From Flavobacteriaceae bacterium (lineage in GTDB: Bacteria > Bacteroidota > Bacteroidia > Flavobacteriales > Flavobacteriaceae): a stretch of 33,518 nt of DNA. The notes below the pieces were generated by a model, which made no database searches, was not told where the DNA came from, and worked only from the letters and a program-made list of their open reading frames with translations. This document shows positions 26,248-33,518 of the stretch, piece by piece. A program made the translations under genes and the position numbers. The stretch spans positions 12,501 through 46,018 of the forward strand of contig NZUH01000014.1 of NCBI GenBank assembly GCA_002697255.1, given 5' to 3'. Each line of letters begins with the position of its first letter. Within the stretch, counting starts at the first letter, position 1.

Positions 26248-26772
26248 TTGAAATTCTATACTTTAATTTTTCTTTTATTTTTATTTTCATGTTCAGATGA
26301 AAAAAGAATAATCATGGATATAAATAAACTTAAAATCCCTATTTCATCAGCTACTCAAATAAGTTCTGTTCATACGGATTCTGGATTGGTAAGTAGTATT
26401 TTAGAAAGCCCTAAGATGTATAACTTTACCAATTCTGATTTCCCTTATTTTGAATTCCCAGAAAACTTAGAAGTTATATTGTATGATAAAAACAACAATA
26501 AAACTAAAATTTTTTCAGATTATGCTATCTCTTATTCTAATACTGATTTAATTGATTTAAGAGGTAATGTTATTGTTTCTACCCATCTAGGTGATACCCT
26601 ATTTACTGACCAACTATATTACGAAAGGTTAGAAGAATGGTTATTTACAGATAATAAGTTTAGATATATTTCTGATGATAAAGAAATTTATGGCGTTGGA
26701 TTTAATTCAGATAAAACTTTTGAAAAAATAAAATTTTTAGAAGTTACGGGTTACGTTTCTTTTAAGGAGTAA
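26248..26772 (+). CDS. lptC: LPS export system protein LptC (lipoprotein form)
   Basis: It is the periplasmic link that takes lipopolysaccharide from the LptBFG transporter towards LptA. It has 174 residues. The N-terminus is a lipoprotein signal (FLLFLFSC, Cys15) instead of the membrane anchor seen in E. coli, a form usual in Bacteroidota. The rest shows beta-jellyroll features of the OstA/LptC family: PYFEFPENLEVILYD, the DYAISYS strand, LIDLRGNVIVST and a GVGF segment. The start is TTG at 26248, two bases after the TPR gene stop; the next Met (residue 24) would lose the signal. The CNNM gene follows ten bases later. Confidence 0.88.
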   Translation: MKFYTLIFLLFLFSCSDEKRIIMDINKLKIPISSATQISSVHTDSGLVSSILESPKMYNFTNSDFPYFEFPENLEVILYDKNNNKTKIFSDYAISYSNTDLIDLRGNVIVSTHLGDTLFTDQLYYERLEEWLFTDNKFRYISDDKEIYGVGFNSDKTFEKIKFLEVTGYVSFKE

Positions 26773-26782
26773 AATTTTTTAA

Positions 26783-28012
26783 ATGGGTGAAATTATAATA
26801 ATTTGTTCTTCACTTTTGTTTTCTGCTTTTTTCTCAGGGATGGAAATCGCGTATATTTCTAGCAATAAAATTTCATTAGAAATTGAAAAAAATAAATTGA
26901 CTTTTTCTTCAAAATTAATAAAAAAAATCACTCAGAATCCTTCCAAATTTATAACAACAATGTTAATTGGTAATAATATTTCCTTAGTAATTTATGGTTT
27001 TTCTATGGGTGAGGTTTTATCTAATTATTTTGATTTTAGTATTTTATTTCAGACAATTATTTCAACAGTAATTATTTTAATTACTGCTGAATTTTTCCCA
27101 AAAGTTTTTTTTCAAATCTATTCTGTTAGATTTCTTAAATTATTCATTTTGCCTGCATATATATTTTACATATTATTTTATTTTATTTCTGATTTTGTCA
27201 TATGGGTATCTGACTTTTTTTTAAAGTTCTTTTTTAATTCTAAGATCGATGAAAAAAATTTGAAATTCTCTATGATTGAATTAGAACATTATGTTAATGA
27301 AGAGATTGGTAAGGTCGATAACATTGAAAAAATTGATAATGAAGTCCAAATTTTTCAGAATGCACTTGTTTTTTCCGAACTCAAATCAAGAGATATAATG
27401 ATTCCTAGGGTGGAGCTAACTTCGGTTGAAATTCATGATCATATTTCTGATTTAAAAAAATTATTTATCGAAACTGGTTTTTCTAAAATTCTTGTTTTTA
27501 GAAACACAATTGATGATATAATTGGTTATGTACATTCTTTTGACCTTTTTAAAAATCCAAAAACTCTAAAATCTATACTAATTCCCGTAGATTTTGTTCC
27601 AGAAACAATCTTGATTAAAGATGTTTTTAAGCTTTTAACATCAAAAAAAAGAAGCATTGCAATAGTAATTGATGAATACGGAGGTACTTCAGGAATGTTA
27701 ACTATTGAAGATATTATGGAAGAACTATTTGGTGAAATTGATGATGAATTTGACAACTTAAATTTAGAGGAGAAAAAAATTTCTGATAAAGAATATCACT
27801 TTTCAGCAAGACTTTCGGTAAATGATTTAAATAAAAAATATGATCTAAGTTTACCTGAAAATTCTCATTATGAAACATTAGGTGGATTAATTATGAGCTA
27901 CTCTGAAAAAATACCCAATAAAAATGATATAATTTATATAGATAAGTATAAATTAATAATTACGAATGTGTCATTTAACAGAATAAATAAAATTTCTTTA
28001 ATACTATCTTAA
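26783..28012 (+). CDS. CNNM/CorC-type membrane protein with CBS pair (hemolysin family)
   Basis: This is a 409-residue inner-membrane protein. The N-terminal DUF21 (CNNM) transmembrane domain spans about residues 1-150 and includes FSGMEIAYISSNKIS and a TMLIGNNISL segment. Two CBS domains follow (about 210-330, starting RDIMIPRVELTSV). They include the YGGTSGMLTIEDIMEELFGEI segment. A CorC_HlyC domain (about 335-409) ends the protein. Members are linked to Mg2+/Co2+ homeostasis and efflux; the older name hemolysin is not a functional claim. In this block it sits between lptC and the PpiD-like chaperone. A promoter for the next gene is present in the 62-base gap, so the operon may end here. 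Confidence 0.92.
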   Translation: MGEIIIICSSLLFSAFFSGMEIAYISSNKISLEIEKNKLTFSSKLIKKITQNPSKFITTMLIGNNISLVIYGFSMGEVLSNYFDFSILFQTIISTVIILITAEFFPKVFFQIYSVRFLKLFILPAYIFYILFYFISDFVIWVSDFFLKFFFNSKIDEKNLKFSMIELEHYVNEEIGKVDNIEKIDNEVQIFQNALVFSELKSRDIMIPRVELTSVEIHDHISDLKKLFIETGFSKILVFRNTIDDIIGYVHSFDLFKNPKTLKSILIPVDFVPETILIKDVFKLLTSKKRSIAIVIDEYGGTSGMLTIEDIMEELFGEIDDEFDNLNLEEKKISDKEYHFSARLSVNDLNKKYDLSLPENSHYETLGGLIMSYSEKIPNKNDIIYIDKYKLIITNVSFNRINKISLILS

Positions 28013-28020
28013 ATTTATTT

Positions 28021-28051
28021 TTTTTTAATTGATAATAAAATACTACTTTTG
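28021..28051 (+). promoter_or_regulatory. Candidate promoter of the PpiD-like gene
   Basis: TACTTTTG at 28044-28051 matches TAnnTTTG exactly. The position 19 bases upstream (28021-28024) reads TTTT, one base off the -33 TTTG, within a T-run. The start codon is 23 bases after the -7 element. Together with the 62-base gap this suggests that the chaperone is transcribed on its own as well as from the operon. Confidence 0.45.
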
Positions 28052-28074
28052 GCGCCTACTTTTATCTATAAATT

Positions 28075-30228
28075 ATGGCAGTTTTAGGAAAAATAAGATC
28101 TCTTGGACCAGTGGCACTAATAAGCGTAATCGGTTTGGCATTATTTGCATTTGTTTTTTCAACCGGTTCGGGTTCTATTACCGATGTTTTTAAAGCGAAT
28201 GAATTTAATCAAAGTAGAGTAGCAGTTGTAAACGGTATTGAGATGGATAGAGAAGAGTTCTCCACCAAAGTTGAAAATGCAGAAAGAGGAAGTAATGGTT
28301 CAATGACATCTATTCAGGCTATGAATTCTACATGGAATAATGAATTGAAAAATTTAATATTTCGATCTGAATTTGAAAAAATTGGTCTGAGTGTTGAAAG
28401 AGAAATGATGAGAGCTATATTGAAGAAGTATCTTATTGGTTATGAATCTTTTCAAGATGAAAATGGTCAGTTTAGTGAATTAAAGTTGAATCAATTTATC
28501 GCAAATTTAAAAGAAATTTCACCTGAAACTCTTGATCTTCAAACACCAAATGGAACTTTTCCTGTCAGTTATGAATCTTGGAATAATTTTGAAGAAAGTT
28601 TAGCTAATCAAGATTTAGAGCAGCTTTATTATAAATTTATAGAGTCAGGATTAAATACTACCATTTTTGAAGCAAAAGAGGATTATTTCAACTCAAGTGA
28701 TCTTGTAGATTTCAAATATGTAAGAATCCCTTTTAATTCTATATCAGATTCTTTAATTAAGGTTAATAAATCTGATGTAAACACTTATGTGAAAAAAAAT
28801 AAAAATGACTATGAAATAGAATCTTCTAGAGATTTTATTTTTGTTAAATATGATGAAGCCCCCTCAGAGTTGGATAAAATAGAGGCTGAATCGTTACTTA
28901 CAAATTTGTTAGAAGATAAAACTGATATAGGTGAAGATGGTAAAACTATCACATATTTAGGTTTTAAAAATACAGATGATAATGAAAGTTTTATTAATAA
29001 TAATTCTGCAATAAAGTTTAATGATTTTTACGGTTTTAAGTCTTCTTTTTCTGATTTAAATATAGCTAACAAAATTTTTGATCTAAACAAAAATGAGTTA
29101 TTTGGACCTTACACGGATAATGGTTTTTTGAAAATCACAAAGCTAATTGACACAAAAATATTGCCTGATTCTGTTAAAGTTAGGAGTATTTCAATTCCTT
29201 TTCAGAACTTTAATAATAGAGAAGAAGCCTCAAAAAAAGCTGATAGCGTATTCAAAGTATTTAAAAAAGATAAAAGAAAATTCAACTCCTTATTGAGGTT
29301 GTTTGATCCAAACCCAGAAAGCACTGGTGAAATTGAGTTTTCATCTTCAAACCCTGTGATCAACGAATTTCCTAATCTTAGAAATTTTATATTTGAAAAT
29401 AGGACAGGTTCAGTATCATTGATAGAGGAAAATTTTGGATTTATGATAGTTGAAATTTTATCACAAGGTAAAAAGCAAAAAGCTGTTAAAATAGCTAATT
29501 TGGCTGTTAAAATTGAGCCTTCTGAAAGAACAAGGGATAGTGTTTACAATGTAGTTTCCAAATTTGAGATTGCCGTTAATAAAGATAATTTTAGAGAATA
29601 TTCTTTAAAAAATAATATAAAGGTAAATTCCGCAAATAATATTGGTGAATTGGATGAGAATATCCCAATTTTAGGTAAGGAAAGAAGTATTGTTAGATGG
29701 ATTTATGAAGAAGATACACAAAAAGGTGATATCAAAAGATTTAATCTTCGTAATGGAGGTTATGTTGTAGCCATGTTAACCTCGATTAACGAAGAAGGAA
29801 TTATGCCGTATGAAAAATCATCTGTAACCGCTCTTCAAAAGGTAAAAAATCAAAAGAAAGCAGATGTTATTATAAATAGCATAAATTCTTTAAATCTTGA
29901 TGAAATTTCTTCTCAAAATAACGTGGATGTTAAAACTGCATTATCCGTTAATTTTAATACTCCTCAGATCCCTGGTGTAGGGAATGAGCCAGCAGTTGTC
30001 GGTTATGCCATGGGTATTGATAAGGAAACAACATCTAAGGCTATTATTGGTAATTCTGGTGTATTTTATATTTTTGTCACCGATAGAAGAAAAGCTTCTG
30101 AATTGAATAACTATCAAAATTTAATCAATAAAATTAAAACTTCAAGATCTGCTTCAGCTAGATCAGGCTCGTATAATGCTCTTAAAGATATAGCTGTAAT
30201 CGAAGATTTTAGAGGTCAAATTTATTAG
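28075..30228 (+). CDS. PpiD-like periplasmic chaperone / peptidylprolyl isomerase (SurA N-terminal domain)
   Basis: This is a 717-residue membrane-anchored folding factor. One transmembrane helix lies near residues 13-30, followed by a large periplasmic part. Residues about 40-200 resemble the SurA/PpiD chaperone domain (VAVVNGIEMDREEFSTKVENAE). The parvulin-like part is degenerate: the VRSISIPFQNF strand near 373 and the FGFMIVEILSQGKK strand stand where parvulins have a VRHILI-type strand and an FGYHII-type strand. The family annotation as peptidylprolyl isomerase is therefore uncertain; a chaperone role in outer-membrane protein folding is the safer reading. It follows lptC and CNNM in the same direction and has its own promoter candidate. 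Its stop overlaps that of the convergent GHMP kinase by four bases. Confidence 0.85.
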   Translation: MAVLGKIRSLGPVALISVIGLALFAFVFSTGSGSITDVFKANEFNQSRVAVVNGIEMDREEFSTKVENAERGSNGSMTSIQAMNSTWNNELKNLIFRSEFEKIGLSVEREMMRAILKKYLIGYESFQDENGQFSELKLNQFIANLKEISPETLDLQTPNGTFPVSYESWNNFEESLANQDLEQLYYKFIESGLNTTIFEAKEDYFNSSDLVDFKYVRIPFNSISDSLIKVNKSDVNTYVKKNKNDYEIESSRDFIFVKYDEAPSELDKIEAESLLTNLLEDKTDIGEDGKTITYLGFKNTDDNESFINNNSAIKFNDFYGFKSSFSDLNIANKIFDLNKNELFGPYTDNGFLKITKLIDTKILPDSVKVRSISIPFQNFNNREEASKKADSVFKVFKKDKRKFNSLLRLFDPNPESTGEIEFSSSNPVINEFPNLRNFIFENRTGSVSLIEENFGFMIVEILSQGKKQKAVKIANLAVKIEPSERTRDSVYNVVSKFEIAVNKDNFREYSLKNNIKVNSANNIGELDENIPILGKERSIVRWIYEEDTQKGDIKRFNLRNGGYVVAMLTSINEEGIMPYEKSSVTALQKVKNQKKADVIINSINSLNLDEISSQNNVDVKTALSVNFNTPQIPGVGNEPAVVGYAMGIDKETTSKAIIGNSGVFYIFVTDRRKASELNNYQNLINKIKTSRSASARSGSYNALKDIAVIEDFRGQIY

Positions 30229-31136
30229 TTTAAATAAACCATTTCCGACATTTCGTATATTGTTTTATAATTTCTGTCCCTGAAGAAATCTAAATCTGTA
30301 CTTTTCTGTGCCGTTACCAAAAGAAAATCTCCTCCCCACGAGCCTAAACTTTTAACCACTCCATTGTTATAATCTTTAAAGTTTGTTTTTTGAATTGGAT
30401 CAATTTTTATAACATCTGAAATGATAGATTCGTGAATTTCAATTAATTTTTCAAATTCATATAAATCATTACAGTTAACAATTTTATTTGTTAACTGATT
30501 AATTTTTTTTATCACAGAATTTTCATCAAATTTTAATTTATTAAAATTTGATATAGAATTTTGTGTATTTTGTTTATTTCCACTGTATATCAAAAATATA
30601 TTTTTTTTGAATTTTGGATTAAATTTAATTTCTTCAACATTTATTGAATTTATGTTCTTACTAAAGATTATAGGAGCTTTAGCATCACAACAAGCAATGT
30701 CATATCCACTTCCATTGAATGTAGAAAATAGTAATTCATAAGGGTCAGTTGATGACCATTTAGCTAAATTATTTACAAATGTTGAGGATGAACCTAGCCC
30801 CCAATCTAGATTAAAATTTATTTTTGAAATAAATCTTTTGCCTATAGATTTATCAATGTTATTATTCAGATGTATGTGATTAAATAGACTAACAATCTTT
30901 TCAGAGATATTGTTTTTATTACCCTTATAATATATTGATTTATCTTTTATAAAAAACTTTTCTTCATACCATGAGTTCTTATTTTTATCTAGACTTAACC
31001 AGTGTATATAATCCGAATTAGTTTCTTCAACATACAATTCCTGAGTAAGTTTTGCTGGTAGCGCTAAAGCTCTAGCTCCCTTCAAAACTAAATATTCTGC
31101 AGATAATAAAATTTTTCCGTTACTCTCAAAATACAT
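30225..31136 (-). CDS. GYDIA-type GHMP kinase, likely mevalonate pathway
   Basis: This is a 303-residue small-molecule kinase of the GHMP superfamily. The N-terminal GKILLSAEYLVLKGA (7-21), the ATP loop GLGSSS (113-118), the lineage motif GYDIA (144-148) and the C-terminal LGSWGGD (264-270, the motif 3 counterpart) are all present. The gene starts one base after the HMG-CoA reductase stop, so the two are translated together, and mevalonate or phosphomevalonate is the obvious candidate substrate. Which of the two cannot be decided from sequence. The family is widespread in Flavobacteriia as I recall it. Its stop overlaps that of the PpiD-like gene by four bases. Confidence 0.87.
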   Translation of the reverse strand: MYFESNGKILLSAEYLVLKGARALALPAKLTQELYVEETNSDYIHWLSLDKNKNSWYEEKFFIKDKSIYYKGNKNNISEKIVSLFNHIHLNNNIDKSIGKRFISKINFNLDWGLGSSSTFVNNLAKWSSTDPYELLFSTFNGSGYDIACCDAKAPIIFSKNINSINVEEIKFNPKFKKNIFLIYSGNKQNTQNSISNFNKLKFDENSVIKKINQLTNKIVNCNDLYEFEKLIEIHESIISDVIKIDPIQKTNFKDYNNGVVKSLGSWGGDFLLVTAQKSTDLDFFRDRNYKTIYEMSEMVYLN

Positions 31137-31137
31137 T

Positions 31138-32448
31138 TTATCTAATTTTATTTATAAAATTTTCTACACTATTATTATTTACTGTATTTTCCTTAAAATG
31201 AATTTGAGCTAATTTTTTTTCATTTTCATTTGCCTCGTATTTGTTTAAAAGATTAATTAAATGCATTTTCATGTGACCTTTTTGAATACCAGAAGTCACC
31301 AATGACCTTAAAGCACCAAAATTTTGAGCAAGACCTACGGAAGCAATAATTTTCATTAATTCTTTCGAATTAGGATTTCCAAGAATTTTTAATGCCAGTT
31401 TAACTAGAGGATGTAAATTTGTTACACCACCGACCGTACCAATTGCCATTGGTAAAGTTAGTTCAAAATAAAAGTTATTTTTTTTAATATATGCGTTTGA
31501 AAGACTTTGGTATATTCCATTTCTTGACGCATACGCATGTGCACTAGCTTCAACTGCCCTAAAATCATTTCCTGTTGCTATAACAACTGCATCTATCCCA
31601 TTCATTATCCCCTTGTTATGAGTTACTGCTCTATGAACATCTAAATTTGCGATATTTATTGTTTGAATTATTTTATCGGCAAAATTAGGTGTGTTTGGTT
31701 CCAAAGAATTTATGTCCTGCACGTTACAGGAAACTTCTGTTTTGACAATGCAGTTTGGAACATAATTAGATAAAATACTCATAATAATTTCAATTTCTTC
31801 TTTTTTTAATTTTTTGGTACTAAATAATTGAGTTGAGTTTTTAAAAATATTTGCAAATTCTTCTAAACAGGAATTGATAAAATTTGCACCCATTGCATCT
31901 GCCGTTCTAAATGTCGCAAATAATTGAAAATAACCAGCTAATTGAGATGATTTATCAACTAAGCTGATATCTATTATCCCACCACCTCGAGATTTCATTT
32001 TTTTAGTGATTGATTCCGTTTTTTTAAAAAGAATTGGTTTTATAAAATCAAAATACTCATTGATAGTTTTTTTATTTCCATGATAAAAAAAATGCACTTG
32101 TCCAATTTTTTCATCATTGATGACCTCAGCCTTAAACCCTCCGTGTTTCATCCAAAACTTTGCTGCTTTTCCAGCCGCAGCAACAACTGAGCTTTCTTCA
32201 ATTGTCATCGGAATAGTAAATTTTTTATCATTTATTAAAAAATTTGGAGCAATAGAAAAAGGAAGGTAGTAGTTAGATATACTGTTTTCTGAAAACTCAT
32301 CATGTAAATTTTGCAAAGATTCGTCCGAATTCCAATATTGTTTTAAAATATTTACTGCATTAGAATCATTTTTAAAATATGAGCTAACAAGCCAATTAAT
32401 TTTTTCTTTTTTTGATAATTTAGAAAATCCTTTAACTTTTTTTGACAT
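31138..32448 (-). CDS. Hydroxymethylglutaryl-CoA reductase, class II-like
   Basis: It converts HMG-CoA to mevalonate (or the reverse) and is the key enzyme of the mevalonate route to isoprenoids. The 436-residue length is that of class II enzymes. Catalytic residues map by motif: Glu84/Glu85 in TIEESSVVAA, Lys279 in HNKGIMNGID, Asp295 in ATGNDFRAVEA and His392 in QKGHMKM. The cofactor segment is DAMGANF (184-190). Class II enzymes are often named degradative, but in flavobacteria, which use the mevalonate pathway, the biosynthetic direction is likely, and the adjacent GHMP kinase supports that. It is divergent from the POT transporter with 124 bases between. Confidence 0.94.
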   Translation of the reverse strand: MSKKVKGFSKLSKKEKINWLVSSYFKNDSNAVNILKQYWNSDESLQNLHDEFSENSISNYYLPFSIAPNFLINDKKFTIPMTIEESSVVAAAGKAAKFWMKHGGFKAEVINDEKIGQVHFFYHGNKKTINEYFDFIKPILFKKTESITKKMKSRGGGIIDISLVDKSSQLAGYFQLFATFRTADAMGANFINSCLEEFANIFKNSTQLFSTKKLKKEEIEIIMSILSNYVPNCIVKTEVSCNVQDINSLEPNTPNFADKIIQTINIANLDVHRAVTHNKGIMNGIDAVVIATGNDFRAVEASAHAYASRNGIYQSLSNAYIKKNNFYFELTLPMAIGTVGGVTNLHPLVKLALKILGNPNSKELMKIIASVGLAQNFGALRSLVTSGIQKGHMKMHLINLLNKYEANENEKKLAQIHFKENTVNNNSVENFINKIR

Positions 32449-32466
32449 AATTCAATTATTACATAT

Positions 32467-32474
32467 CAAATATA
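32467..32474 (-). promoter_or_regulatory. Candidate -7 element for the HMG-CoA reductase/GYDIA operon
   Basis: On the minus strand TATATTTG is an exact TAnnTTTG match, 18 bases before the reductase ATG. No TTTG lies 19 bases upstream; the nearest (32487-32490) is 12 bases away. The 124-base divergent gap must also hold the POT transporter promoter, for which I see no good match. Confidence 0.3.
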
Positions 32475-32572
32475 ATATACTTACTTCAAAATTGATTAAA
32501 GTAATTTATTAATGATTAATTAATTTAATTAGGTAAAATATAATATTTTAGTAAAATCTAAAAAAATAAACT

Positions 32573-33518
32573 ATGACTACTAATTTGGCAAATAACGAAA
32601 AACTAATTTTTGGACACCCCACTGGATTATATATTCTATTTTTTGTGGAAATGTGGGAGAGATTTTCATATTACGGCATGAGAGCTATCTTAACATTATT
32701 TTTAGCTGCTCCGATAATAATGGATGATCCTCAATCAGGTTATGGTTGGACTAATGCTGAGACTCTTTCTTTTTATGGTACATATACTATGTGTGTATAC
32801 CTAATGTCTATTCCCGGTGGATGGATAGCAGATAAATTCATTGGACAAAAGCAAGCAGTTATGCTAGGGGGCTTATTATTATGTTTAGGTCACGGAATTC
32901 TTGCAGTTAATGCTGAATGGGCCTTTTTCTCTGGCTTGATTCTTATCGTAGTTGGAGTTGGATTTTTAAAGCCTAATATTTCAACGATGGTTGGTGGATT
33001 ATATAAAAAAGGTGATAATAAAAGAGATACAGGTTTTTACATTTTTTATATGGGTATAAACATTGGTGCCTTCTTAGGAGCTCTTACTGTAGGTGCTGTT
33101 GCTGATATATATGGCTGGCATTATGGTTTTGGTTTAGCTGGTATCGGAATGGCTCTAGGTCAGTTGGTATATTTTTATGGACTTAAATACTTAGAAGGAG
33201 TAGGTGAATTTATTGGAAGTGAAAAATCTCCAGACAAAGAATTAATGAATAAACCATTAACCAATATAGAGAAAGATAGAATGTTGGTAATGTTTTTATC
33301 TTTTCTGATTATCATTGTTTTTTGGGGTGCTTTTGAACAAGCAGGAGGTTTAATGAGTCTTTATACTGAACAAAAAACTGATAGAATGCTTTCTTTTTCA
33401 TTACCTTTTATAGGTAATGAAATTCCTGCAGCTATTTTCCAATCTATTAATGCATTCTTCATAATTATATTTGCAACTGCTGTTGCATATTTTTGGAGTG
33501 ATTGGGCAAAAAAAGGTA
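32573..33518 (+). CDS. POT (PTR2) family proton-dependent oligopeptide transporter, 5' part (cut by window edge)
   Basis: This inner-membrane symporter imports di- and tripeptides with protons. The frame is open from the ATG at 32573 to the right edge, giving 315 codons of what is usually about 500 or more. The N-terminal segment GHPTGLYILFFVEMWERFSY contains the ExxER-type proton-coupling motif (E..ER in VEMWER). The PTR2 signature FYIFYMGINIGAFLG follows near residues 155-170, and a WGAFEQAGGLMSLYTEQ segment typical of the bacterial branch lies near residues 250-266. At least six hydrophobic helices are visible. It is divergent from HMG-CoA reductase. A long insertion or extra helices common in flavobacterial members would lie beyond the edge. 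Confidence 0.93.
   Translation, partial: MTTNLANNEKLIFGHPTGLYILFFVEMWERFSYYGMRAILTLFLAAPIIMDDPQSGYGWTNAETLSFYGTYTMCVYLMSIPGGWIADKFIGQKQAVMLGGLLLCLGHGILAVNAEWAFFSGLILIVVGVGFLKPNISTMVGGLYKKGDNKRDTGFYIFYMGINIGAFLGALTVGAVADIYGWHYGFGLAGIGMALGQLVYFYGLKYLEGVGEFIGSEKSPDKELMNKPLTNIEKDRMLVMFLSFLIIIVFWGAFEQAGGLMSLYTEQKTDRMLSFSLPFIGNEIPAAIFQSINAFFIIIFATAVAYFWSDWAKKG

Noticed and set aside
28010-28030. T-run after the CNNM gene as an intrinsic terminator
   Set aside because: No stem precedes the run of T residues; it is more likely part of the AT-rich promoter region of the PpiD-like gene.
31138-32448. Reading HMG-CoA reductase as a mevalonate-degrading enzyme
   Set aside because: The class II sequence type allows it, but the one-base linkage to a GHMP kinase and the known use of the mevalonate pathway in flavobacteria make biosynthesis more likely.

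Overview
The window is a gene-dense, strongly AT-rich piece of a bacterial chromosome, most likely from a marine-type member of the Flavobacteriia (Bacteroidota). The evidence is consistent: Shine-Dalgarno-like sequences are not evident, promoters fit the Bacteroidota pattern TTTG-N19-TAnnTTTG, many start codons are TTG, and lipoproteins and outer-membrane proteins are typical of the phylum. The gene block coaX / outer-membrane protein / TPR protein / lptC / CNNM protein / PpiD-like chaperone / GYDIA-type GHMP kinase / HMG-CoA reductase also matches flavobacterial gene order as I recall it. There are no insertion sequences, phage genes, CRISPR arrays or rRNA genes, and one tRNA gene (Phe).

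Layout. Positions 1-7560 hold housekeeping genes: the 3' end of mgtE, an arsC-type reductase, a GNAT acetyltransferase (minus strand), fbp, mfd and a short-form metG. Positions 7557-12988 hold a divergent acyl-CoA module. Acyl-CoA dehydrogenase and acyl-CoA ligase lie on the minus strand, and a carboxyltransferase subunit and a crotonase on the plus strand. Together they look like a branched-acyl (leucine/isovalerate- or terpenoid-like) route, but the biotin carboxylase subunit is absent here. Positions 12989-15373 hold a DASS/SLC13 transporter and a surface esterase lipoprotein on the minus strand. Positions 15478-21328 run divergently from them: a lipoprotein with Calx-beta, thrombospondin-3-like and lamin-tail regions, an arginine-lined porin, an M14 metallocarboxypeptidase, a second paralogous porin and a TPR protein. 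A perfect inverted repeat sits at the start of this operon. Positions 21315-22702 hold a small lipoprotein, a YwaF-family membrane protein and tRNA-Phe on the minus strand. Positions 22794-30228 form the envelope-biogenesis block from coaX to the PpiD-like chaperone. Positions 30225-32448 hold the mevalonate-pathway pair on the minus strand. From 32573 a POT peptide transporter runs off the right edge.

How the genes work together. The envelope block combines LPS export (LptC), outer-membrane protein folding (PpiD-like) and associated envelope proteins. HMG-CoA reductase and the GYDIA kinase feed isoprenoid synthesis. The porin/peptidase/porin operon and the neighbouring esterase/DASS pair look like two nutrient-capture units sharing one control region. 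This is the most interesting part of the window, although its substrate cannot be read from sequence. Genes are packed tightly: all five convergent gene pairs touch or overlap, and no intergenic gap exceeds 300 bases.
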